DNA from: Pirellula staleyi DSM 6068
GTDB taxonomy: Bacteria; Planctomycetota; Planctomycetia; Pirellulales; Pirellulaceae
Direction of reading: 5' to 3'
NCBI RefSeq assembly: GCF_000025185.1
Contig: NC_013720.1
Coordinates: 2,232,001 to 2,296,000, forward strand
DNA: 64,000 bases
Each line of letters begins with the position of its first letter. Position 1 is the stretch's first letter. The notes under the pieces are model-generated. The model had not been told where the DNA came from, searched no databases, and saw only the letters and a list, made by a program, of their open reading frames with translations. Positions 28,701-35,379 of the stretch are shown in pieces. The position numbers were made by a program, and so were the translations under genes.

Positions 28701-31700
28701 GGTCCGGCCCCGATTCCCAAAGCACCTGTGAGCGAAATGTTGCCATCAAAGCCCGCCGTGTTGATATCAGTGGCGGCAGTTCCCGAAAGGATCGAACCAC
28801 CGGCATTCACCGTGACACTGGCGGCGAAGAGCGTGACGGAACCAAAGTTCACGTCGCCACTGGCCACGATGGTGAAGTTGTCGTCCGACGTTGCGACAAA
28901 ACCGCCCAGCGAGGAAAGATCGACATTTCCCGCAACGGCTTCGAGCGAGATGACACTGCCGATTCCACTCGAGGAGAGAAGGATGAATTGATCGAGGTCG
29001 AGATCGCCTGTCGCTTGCTCGTAGTAAACATCTCCTGTGGCACTGAAGCTGAGTTTGCCACTTGGAGCACTGAACTGAATCGCATTTCCCACTTGTCCGA
29101 GGTTCGTTCCCTCGAGCGTGATGGCAGTGAGCACCGAGGTGGCTTCCACGCTAGGACCATTGCCAGTCCGAAGCACATCCCCTGCGGCATCGCCGGAGAA
29201 TGTCACAACGTTAAGTGGACTCGCGTTGGCAAACGTCAAGTCGCCCGTACCACCAGCGCGGACGATCCAGTTGTCGTTAGCCGTGTTATTGTGAATGCCC
29301 GTTAAGCTGTCGATGGTGAAGTTGCCCGCCGAGGTGCCGAGCTGAATGGTGACTCCTGTACCGGCTGCTGAGAGGGTGGTGATTTGATCGGTGGAGAAGT
29401 CGCCACCGTCAGCGTCGAAGTAGATCCCTCCCACTGAGGCAGAGAGGCTGACCGTGCCGCCATTCAGATCGGCGCTCAGCGGTGTTGTTGAGGCGCCGAT
29501 CGACTCCGCAATCACTGCGAGTCGGGGTACGACTAAGTCGCCAGTCGAAACTTCGATATCGGTTCCAGCACCATCGGATGTGACATCGCCAGCGGCGTAG
29601 AGTTCGACGATCTTGGCTTGCAGCACTTCGGTGCCGGTGAAGCTGATATCCGACGATCCACCTTGTGCTCGCAAGATCAGCGTGTCGCTTCCGACAAGGT
29701 CGGTAAAGGGCGTGGTGTCGTCGACCACGATGTTGCCATTTTCCGTCGAGATCTCGATGACCTGATTGGCGGCAGCAGCTTTCACGGTTCCGAATCGTGA
29801 GAAATTCAGAGCACCGCCAAGGTACAGAAAGTTGATCCCTTGCGTGTCGGCCACCATGCTGATGAGCCCCGGCGAAGCAACGGTTGCTTCAATCGCATCG
29901 ACACTGGTGCCGACACCCAAAGCAGCGGTTAGTACGAGGGCATCGCCAGTTCCCGACGTGACGAAATCGACCCCCACACCGTTACTCAAGATGCTGCCAC
30001 CCGCATTGATGCTGATGGTGCCAGCCGTGATGCTGTGAGTCCCGGTGGCAGTGAAGTTTCCACCACTCACCACCGTCCAGTTGTCATTGCCCGACGACGA
30101 AGTACCGAGGGTGATGTGACTGCTGGCCCCCGTGGTCGTAATGCGAATCGCTTGAGCGGAACCCCCTGCGGTGGAGAACGCTCCCAGTCGCAGCGAAGCA
30201 GCTGACGAAATGTTGATGTCACCAGCTGTGCCGGCCCCGGTCGTCGTGGCCGAGATAGTGCCGGTTCCAATCGAAACCGCGATGCGATTGCCCGAGGTGC
30301 CGATAGCAGCGCCTGATGCGAGTACCACATTGCCGTTGGCGGTGGCGGTGTTGATGTCGTTGGTGGCGGTGCCACTGGTGATCGCTCCGGCGGTGGCCGT
30401 CAGGCTGGCAGAGGCTGTTGTGAGCGAGCTGTTTCCTGAGAATGCAATGTTGCCGGTCGTGCTGCTGATCGTCGACGTTCCGGCCCCAGTGTTGATGTTC
30501 GCCCCGATCGTGATCGTGCCGGTATGAGTGAGTTCGATATCGCCACCGGCTGTCGAGATGGTGGCGGTACTGGAGAACTGCACGCCGGTTGTGCGGAAGT
30601 CGCCACCGTTGGTGGCAATCGCAGCAGCAACAGTCACATTTCCGGCGGTAGCATTCCCGTCGTCATTCACACCACCCGATGCATTGGCATTGAGTACCAC
30701 CGTCAGCTGACCGTTGCTGGCAGTAATGGCGTCGTCGATCAGGATGTCGTTAGCGGCATTCAAAGTGAGCGTGGCATTGTTGCCATTCATGTTCACCGTG
30801 AGTGGCGCATCGAGCGTGATGTTGCCGTCTTGCGTGCCACCTGTGCCGGTGTTGATCGTAACGTTCGTCCCGGCGGCGAGTGCTGCCGTGATGGTGGAAA
30901 CGTTGATCTGTGTGTTGTTGGCAGTCGCTGTGAGCACACCGGCCGTTAGGATCGCAGTGCCAGTGTTATTGATCGTGACGTTGTAGGGATCGAGGAGCCA
31001 AGTCCCTGCGAGACCATTCACAGCGCTCGCGCTTGCGGCTCCACCGATGGCCAAGTAGCGTTTGCCCGATGTTTCAATGAAGCCACCATTGCCACCTTCG
31101 GCACCACCGCGCGCGGCGATGTTGTGCGAGCCAGCAACAATTGCTGTGTCATCGGCCCAAACGATCACCTTACCGCCGTCCCCTGACTGGATCGCTGAGG
31201 CGTTGATAGCTGCATCGGCATCCATGTAGGTGAGGTTGGCATTGCGAACGATAGGGTTGCTGCCAAGATAGTCGCCACCAACCAGAACTTCACCACCACC
31301 ACGAGTGCCAGTGGCATCGATCAGTGCACCCGAGAGGAGCGAGACTTCATTGCCTAGCAGTTTGAGCTTGCCACCCACGCCAGCGTCGCTCTTGTCGGAT
31401 ACATCGATGGTTCCCGAGAACAGTAGCTCACCCTCTTGAGCATCGAGTGTGACGTTGCCTGCAGTTGCAGTGATGCTCGAGCTTGCAGTAGCGGTGAGGG
31501 ATTCTGTGGCCGAAAGCGTAATCGGTGCATCGCTGGCTGAAAGGTTTCCGGAGAGCATCAGCCGCTCGGCCGATGCATCGAGCGCGCCAGTTTCGAGTTG
31601 CATCGAGCCATCGAGATGAAGCTCGCCACGCGAGGCTAGAAGCTCGAGTCGATCGGACAATCGGAGCTGAAAATCAGCAGCGCGAAGCGTCGCTCCCTCT

Positions 31701-32587
31701 TGCTGTGCATCGATCGAAAGCGAGGACTCGGGAGCTTGAAACGACACCGTGCGATTGCCCGATGTCGTTGCGTAAGCGAGTTGCTCGAGTCCCTCACTGG
31801 TGGCGCTGTTGGCAGCCGAGTTCGTACCGTAGTAATTCACCACGCTGGCATCGACAAACACAAACGAGCGCGAATCGCTCGTGAGTCGATCGACGATCGG
31901 TTCGAAGTCATCGAGTTCTAGCTGCGCATTAATCGAGGACGATTCACGCGGTCCCGTTACTGAAATCGAAGTGCTGGTGTCGGAGAAAGTGTAAGCAATG
32001 CTGCTGGTGTGCTGCCCGATCAGCTCGAGCGTATCGATGCCACTTCCGCCTTGGAGTGAAATTTCTTTGGCGAGATTTCCCGCGCCACTGAAGGTCTCCG
32101 CGAGGTCGATCGACACGAAGTCGTTGCCCGCGCCTGTGTTGATCTGAATTTGATCGCCGCTGAAGCTGTCGAGCGAGAGAATCAGCCGATTCGTGCCATC
32201 GCCGATCGCACCTTCAATCGTGGTGCTAAAAATTTGCGTGGGATCGTATAGCTCGATCGTTCCTTGAGCAGCATCGATTCGAACTTGCAGCTGATTGTCG
32301 TGTGCGCCCGATGAGTTGTCCTCGACGACAAGGTTGCCACTGGCGTCGATCGAAGCATAGAGGGACGACGGGGTAGTGCTCGAGGTGGTCGAACTCGTTG
32401 GTGTGCTGCTGGGAGTCGTTTGGTTTTGTGGAGCCAGCGCACCGGCACCAGCTGCGTTGAGTACATAGCGGGGCTCGAGCGTGCCAACTTCCAGCTGGGC
32501 GAGGAGGGCTTCGCGAGCGGTATGCGAGCTAGCGCGACGCTTCCGTCGAGGCAGCAGCCTCGAGAACCAGTCGAGAATTGGTCGCAT
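22769..32587 (-). CDS. giant filamentous-haemagglutinin-like surface protein with LEPR-XLL signature
   Basis: 3272 residues. The N-terminus has a basic stretch (PRRKRRASS) and LEPRYVLN at 37-44, the planctomycete LEPR-XLL type signature found on very large exported proteins. A passenger-like module follows, with GGFIETSGKR (about 500-510) and GTWLLDPYNVTI, a pattern typical of FhaB-like two-partner proteins. The centre is built of imperfect repeats of about 130 residues, each with a (D/N)DNW-type core. Near the C-terminus a G/D-rich beta region (FGGDGIVKGDLIAPG and SGNDVVLS) resembles autotransporter-type beta strands. The last 130 residues are Pro/Thr-rich and end in a basic tail. No TpsB-like partner is nearby; export may use the TolC/HlyD operon to the right, which is inference. 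Confidence 0.88.
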   Translation of the reverse strand: MRPILDWFSRLLPRRKRRASSHTAREALLAQLEVGTLEPRYVLNAAGAGALAPQNQTTPSSTPTSSTTSSTTPSSLYASIDASGNLVVEDNSSGAHDNQLQVRIDAAQGTIELYDPTQIFSTTIEGAIGDGTNRLILSLDSFSGDQIQINTGAGNDFVSIDLAETFSGAGNLAKEISLQGGSGIDTLELIGQHTSSIAYTFSDTSTSISVTGPRESSSINAQLELDDFEPIVDRLTSDSRSFVFVDASVVNYYGTNSAANSATSEGLEQLAYATTSGNRTVSFQAPESSLSIDAQQEGATLRAADFQLRLSDRLELLASRGELHLDGSMQLETGALDASAERLMLSGNLSASDAPITLSATESLTATASSSITATAGNVTLDAQEGELLFSGTIDVSDKSDAGVGGKLKLLGNEVSLLSGALIDATGTRGGGEVLVGGDYLGSNPIVRNANLTYMDADAAINASAIQSGDGGKVIVWADDTAIVAGSHNIAARGGAEGGNGGFIETSGKRYLAIGGAASASAVNGLAGTWLLDPYNVTINNTGTAILTAGVLTATANNTQINVSTITAALAAGTNVTINTGTGGTQDGNITLDAPLTVNMNGNNATLTLNAANDILIDDAITASNGQLTVVLNANASGGVNDDGNATAGNVTVAAAIATNGGDFRTTGVQFSSTATISTAGGDIELTHTGTITIGANINTGAGTSTISSTTGNIAFSGNSSLTTASASLTATAGAITSGTATNDINTATANGNVVLASGAAIGTSGNRIAVSIGTGTISATTTGAGTAGDINISSAASLRLGAFSTAGGSAQAIRITTTGASSHITLGTSSSGNDNWTVVSGGNFTATGTHSITAGTISINAGGSILSNGVGVDFVTSGTGDALVLTAALGVGTSVDAIEATVASPGLISMVADTQGINFLYLGGALNFSRFGTVKAAAANQVIEISTENGNIVVDDTTPFTDLVGSDTLILRAQGGSSDISFTGTEVLQAKIVELYAAGDVTSDGAGTDIEVSTGDLVVPRLAVIAESIGASTTPLSADLNGGTVSLSASVGGIYFDADGGDFSTDQITTLSAAGTGVTIQLGTSAGNFTIDSLTGIHNNTANDNWIVRAGGTGDLTFANASPLNVVTFSGDAAGDVLRTGNGPSVEATSVLTAITLEGTNLGQVGNAIQFSAPSGKLSFSATGDVYYEQATGDLDLDQFILLSSSGIGSVISLEAVAGNVDLSSLGGFVATSDDNFTIVASGDVNFGSVTLFAASVTVNAGGSILSGTAATDINTAGFDGNISLTGALGIGAGPADSIIVNAGNGVVDLTTSDLTGDISLQSDGVLNLGTISTVAGEQTVNISVPTSSLSFTSAVTTDDNWVVYASGDIQFVGANHTLTVNTLVMTSDSNITTDGQGTDIAVVGTTGGVLILEANNVGADTLPIAISRLSGTQVSFTALDGDIFLNFVDSSLDFSDLQLSTGLPANRTVSIAAAGQITIDDLTNIDVSTNDDNWLLETTGANADILFAAATPLTVLSLDATATGNIYTTATTVSIDATSFNQAITLTGASVGGNPDAGGLALRLDIEAGAFISVESGSDIGISIVDGDFNVSQLTLFSISAAGSTIYLGIENGILTFDDTTGFVDTTDDNWVIEGSSNLLFTGPTLEAASVKITVDGLIEQSFGLDIDTSAFDGDITLITQLGVGVNAPVRIAAGNGIVRATAATSGGINLASLTNFNVGLMTTNAGAVDNINLRTFGGGDDLRFVESSSTNDNWLLSSQGNIELVDDTFLDGNIFFLFATDDVVSGTHDYDLKSTSALQEIEIIAGSIGSTTNLLVLDQAFTGLYAQATVGDLAIEIVAGDITLSTLDLFSAVGVGVNVYLKTRSGDITIDVDSNTSDIFDDNLTFIAEGAGSDIILDIANPLVAASVNLQAGGKLVTSAANPPIDIDTSGTNGDITIFAASGIGEPGDPLKINPGTGVVSLSTSETDGDIFVRSDTQFNLGQISTGADIQTIEVGTLNGDLIISDPSGSNDDWRLIANGNIIFQGDGSLSANTAFLFANNTIYSDTAGIDIDTSASNGAIFISSAYVGTVNQRLEVNAGTGTYEIDSVFDVYLGFYGGDLFTSQFVGLDTNALPVTIDLLVENGDLIVDSAAGFTGTSTSGNWVLTTNTGFDVVFDNTTLQVGSLVVDSGGSILGGSNPGTDIRTTAGGIDLTAAGDIGESGNSLNIDLPNNFTPITAAAGTNVYLESADSLLVDTITTDVGTGTISVATLNPGSTITINSDINSDDNWILNSASDVIFNPAGTLRAVSVSIVADGNIVGNNGAVDIEVLTAGNNLYLEAQNIGTFGTPIDLILGADTQLEVIATGSSVALNMQSGDFHTSQFATLVLQGGTGNILLTTLDGSLYVDSTAGFDSSTNNDFFLLNAIATDADIVFENNTTLLAAQALLNANRNIVSGAALYDVDTSASQGSITLQAGGMIGAQANEFAVNTGSGLTAGLLFVSTSSVGGDIYLESGDTLNIGTLTTNGAESQFIELGGGDVILSNIFTTNDDWELFGSNIIFNNAAMITARSVQISASNAVTSGTGVVDIDVSAPGGSLIVSAITGTADNPLEVNLGDSDLSLYSTGGDSYVNFHGGDLRGSQILALSVTSEDATIQLTALNGDILLDNLDGFQPELFDMNAHLILRAQSQVQGVMSNIDLDGGTLRAGNVTLEAMGSISGNLGGGVDIQTAPDGIVRLVAIGEVDQNYDPVQGGEIGSALNPMILATSGVEAISTGNQYYSASPTLRLLALDAGNSTIFLQSGTFYLDGFTDSTVLSPGVTFGGDGIVKGDLIAPGIVTLAPGMGEGQAGQIIVVGNATFGPGTEFVFDINSPYQIPGRDYDQLQVFGSLDITGNILSLEGGEALQQTISDITLIDMMDPNSQVIGQFVLGEGSIDIDGKVSIGNFSSNIFYTGGSGNDVVLSNISLVPPIQNTNYKAPSLRFIAFSRDFVPIADNDVQPPQLSPVEPPIIEADVDGVAVRKVQVSLLTPIDDEGNFLEEVVLTLDVEWLKNLSALFRRLPDDRYRLYLILEGGEKRRVMDVVIRDGRPFEPEENRDLEPASKFVAPPPMNEGAVPTMEQDSPTELPPTKATSTSPQDVNEPAAEPLPTGPTLQGPTLNAPTTTPLRDATGPAVSPLERSSLDDYSGSSTQYAYVDDSHAYASDFVASETVRESSLGQSDVFAAADANEIAATPIRFVPATAGIAMVLASAGSDGDWQKAVDGAVIAHSRERLSRRGRLQAKRRPAER
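24960..30095 (-). repeat. imperfect tandem repeats of about 130 codons inside the giant gene
   Basis: The strand-complement string ccagttgtcgtc or a close variant, encoding the (D/N)DNW core, recurs near 27313, 27690, 28100, 28500, 28873, 29268 and 30078. The spacing is 375-410 bases, with one degenerate unit near 29.7 kb. More diverged copies continue to about 24.98 kb. Each unit carries a segment such as FDGDITL or YAAGDI before or after the core. Confidence 0.75.
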
Positions 32588-33127
32588 AGCAGGAGGCTCC
32601 CATCCGTAAAAGCAGATCGATAGCGGTGACGGTCACCTGCAGGGGTGAGCCGCGGCCACGCGACATGCGTCAGAGTTTGTGCATTTCAACCCTGCATTAT
32701 CGGGGTGGAGTGGTCGCAGTGTCAAACTCATCCGGAGATGCCGGTCGAGCCGAAAAATCCGCTGCCAAATCCATCTCGCGATAACGTCGCAACGTGGTCG
32801 CCCAACCGTGTTCGCTCGGCTGGCCAGTTCCTTCTAAAAATCCATTCAACCTGGCCGAGATTTTGTCGCCAAAAACTGTCTGTTTTGCCTAGCCTTCCAT
32901 TCTCTATCGGCCTTTGATCGCGGCCTCCCGCAACAAGTTTGACGGTGGCGGGAAGTGGGTATGTCGCGGTGTTCCGGCTGTAACGGTCGTGCCGGTCGAG
33001 TGAGGATTGGCTGCTGTGCCGGTCAATCCGGATAGTCTCGGAAGACTTGAGAGACCGGTTAAAGGAGGTCGACAACACTCGTGCGACACCGTTAAACCCT
33101 TCGATCCTCCCAACTGGAAGTGCCTGC
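32588..33127. other. 540-base divergent intergenic region
   Basis: It lies between the giant surface gene (minus) and the Pro-rich lipoprotein gene (plus). An imperfect-centre palindrome, ggtgac-g-gtcacc, sits at 32625-32637, about 40 bases upstream of the giant gene's start, and could be an operator. Nothing else is supported; short open frames here look like chance. Confidence 0.45.
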
Positions 33128-35320
33128 ATGCCCACTGCCGAATCGCGCCTTCCAAGAAGCTCCGAATGTGCCGCTAAGATGCGCCGTAAGTCGTTTCTGC
33201 AAAATGGCTTGTGCAGTGCAGCAGCAGCTCTGTTGATGGCGGCTCCGTGGCTGGGATGCATGCGAAGCGATAGCCTCGTCGAACACCCGGGAGGAACCCG
33301 TTTGCCGTCCGAGGTGGCGGCGGCGGTCGATCCTTCAAGCGGTGCACCGCAGCTGGCGATGGGGGAAAAACCGGCAGCTCGCGATGCCTCCGGTAAGCTG
33401 GTGCTGCCTAGTGCGCAGTTCACCCCTCTGGCGACTACCACCAACGCGATTGCCCGTGATTCGTCGGTTCCAGAGGCCGTTTCCCCCGCAGCACCGTGGC
33501 AAGCTAGCGAAGTCGACACTTTGGCAAACGCGCAGCCTCCGCGCCCGTCGATCATCCCCCCTCCACCACTTCCGGCCCCATTTGCCAATAGCTGGGTCGG
33601 AACGCCAGTTGCAACTCAGCCTGCTCCTGAACTTGCGCCGCAGACCCATCCCTCGATGGTTTCGACTGCGGCACCAACTCGTCCAGAGCCTGCGCCAGGC
33701 ACCGACTTAGTTTCCTGGCCTGTCGTCGACCGGCTTCCCGAGGTCACCAACGAGCAACCAGCTGAAGAACCTCTGCCAACGATTCGTATTCGCCCGGCAA
33801 CACCGACGCCCAGCGTCGTGCGAGCCGCGCCCCAGCCAAACATTCCGCAGCCGACGATTTCGCGCCTGCCAGCGACGTTTGAAGTTTTGCCTCCGGTTGA
33901 CGAACCGAATCAGCCGCTGCCTGTTATCGCTTTAGCGCCGCGCATGCCAGTTCCGCGCGACGTAGCGAGCGATCGCCCGGCAGCAGTCACTCCGAAGATT
34001 GAGCGACTTGCGCCTCTCGTGGAAGAGCCAGCACGCGCTCCCTTGCCAGCGGTGCCGCGTCAAAACATTGTGCGTCTTCCCGAGCCTGTAGTTCCAGCCG
34101 CTGCTGTGGAGTCCGACCAGCCGCGCGTCCTGAATGCCTATCGTCCGCCAGAGTTCGAAGGACGTAACCAGCGTGTCATCACACCCGAAAAAGTCGAGAT
34201 GATCGATGCGCCGCAAATCAACCTTTCTGCAGGGCCAGCGGTAGCGAGCACGAATGTTCCCGGAAGCTTGCCTCCGATTGTCCATGCTTCTCCACAACCC
34301 GAGCAAAAGTCGTCACGTCGATCAGCAATCGCCGCCGCCTCCCATACGCGGCTGACTCCGAGGAGCGCAACGCCGCAGGCTGCAGCTTTAGGGTCGATGA
34401 CCCCTGAAGTTCGCTCGGTACTGGTTCGTCCTCAAACGATCAAAACCGATTCGGGCGAAGTGATGCTGACGAGCGAAATGTCGCCACGGTCTGTGAGCGT
34501 GCTCGCTTCACGTGTCAGAATCGCGCCACCACCTGCAGGTGAAGAGCGAGTGCTCGAGATTCATCCCGAAGCACCTTCGGAGCGTGCTCCCGACTACGTA
34601 ACCCCTCAAAATTCCATTCCACCAGAACATCCCGCCGCATCGCCAGAAGCAGAAACCTACGACCCCGAAGGGTATGTGGTGCAAGAGGAACTTTTGCCCC
34701 CTCCAACCTCGGGAACGCCGCAGCCACCACCACGAATTACGATCCAGCCACCAGCCTCGAACAATTCCTCGACCGAAAGCGAACTGCTTCCTCCTGCGTC
34801 AGAGCCAGGCTTGCTCGATCCCGATCAAACAACGCAGGCCGATCCGCCCCAGCGTTTCAAACCGCTATCGTCCCTCACTACGAATATCGCGGTTCCGACC
34901 TATCGCACCGTCACGGGGGACGCGCTGCCGATGCCAGCAGACTATGCCACCGAGTTTTTTGCCAACCAAGGTCCCGATTGGCGATCGGAACGTGCTTCGC
35001 GCTATGGCGACTACGTTGTGAATCCTCAAGGACTCGAGTTCTGCTATCAGCCACTCTACTACGAAGAAGTAAACGTCGAGCGCTACGGCCTCACATTCGG
35101 AGTCGCCCAGCCTGTCGTTTCAGCAGCCCAGTTTTACGGCCGCACCGCTGTGCTCCCATTCATGATGGTCACACATCCACCACGCAAGTGTGCCTGCCAT
35201 CCTCACTGGACATTGCCTGGCTATCGCAGCTGCTGGGAAGTGCCCGACTACATGCCACGTCCCGACGCCGCCGCCGTGGAAGCTGCTTTCGTACTGGGGC
35301 TGATTCTGCTCATTCCGTAA
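33128..35320 (+). CDS. Pro-rich exported lipoprotein with Cys-containing C-terminal domain
   Basis: 730 residues from ATG 33128, preceded by GGAAG; ATG 33179 (MRRKSFLQ) is a plausible later start. A signal sequence with lipobox WLGC follows MRRKSF (Cys27 when counted from 33179). Residues up to about 600 are Pro/Ala/Arg-rich and low in structure. The final 120 residues differ: they hold the segment LEFCYQPLYYEEVNVERYG, then ARTAVLPF-like hydrophobics, CACHPHW and CWEVPDYMP, ending in a hydrophobic helix. The family is not identified. It sits between the giant surface gene and the export operon, so a wall-spanning structural role is possible, but that is inference. Confidence 0.78.
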   Translation: MPTAESRLPRSSECAAKMRRKSFLQNGLCSAAAALLMAAPWLGCMRSDSLVEHPGGTRLPSEVAAAVDPSSGAPQLAMGEKPAARDASGKLVLPSAQFTPLATTTNAIARDSSVPEAVSPAAPWQASEVDTLANAQPPRPSIIPPPPLPAPFANSWVGTPVATQPAPELAPQTHPSMVSTAAPTRPEPAPGTDLVSWPVVDRLPEVTNEQPAEEPLPTIRIRPATPTPSVVRAAPQPNIPQPTISRLPATFEVLPPVDEPNQPLPVIALAPRMPVPRDVASDRPAAVTPKIERLAPLVEEPARAPLPAVPRQNIVRLPEPVVPAAAVESDQPRVLNAYRPPEFEGRNQRVITPEKVEMIDAPQINLSAGPAVASTNVPGSLPPIVHASPQPEQKSSRRSAIAAASHTRLTPRSATPQAAALGSMTPEVRSVLVRPQTIKTDSGEVMLTSEMSPRSVSVLASRVRIAPPPAGEERVLEIHPEAPSERAPDYVTPQNSIPPEHPAASPEAETYDPEGYVVQEELLPPPTSGTPQPPPRITIQPPASNNSSTESELLPPASEPGLLDPDQTTQADPPQRFKPLSSLTTNIAVPTYRTVTGDALPMPADYATEFFANQGPDWRSERASRYGDYVVNPQGLEFCYQPLYYEEVNVERYGLTFGVAQPVVSAAQFYGRTAVLPFMMVTHPPRKCACHPHWTLPGYRSCWEVPDYMPRPDAAAVEAAFVLGLILLIP

Positions 35321-35331
35321 GGCATGGTCTC

Positions 35332-35366
35332 GAAAAAAACTGCGTAATTCTCGGTGAATACGCAGT
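35332..35366 (-). terminator. intrinsic terminator of the export operon
   Basis: actgcgta (35339-35346) pairs with tacgcagt (35359-35366), extended inward to 11 pairs with one bulged base. On the minus strand the hairpin is followed by a T7 run (A-run at 35333-35339 on the plus strand). It lies 14 bases after the M50-HlyD stop. It may also stop plus-strand transcripts of the lipoprotein gene. Confidence 0.75.
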
Positions 35367-35379
35367 ATTTGAAGCTAGT

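Noticed and set aside
24960-30095. Regularly spaced repeats that might suggest a CRISPR array
   Set aside because: The period of about 390 bases is far too long, units are diverged, and they are in frame within one protein gene.
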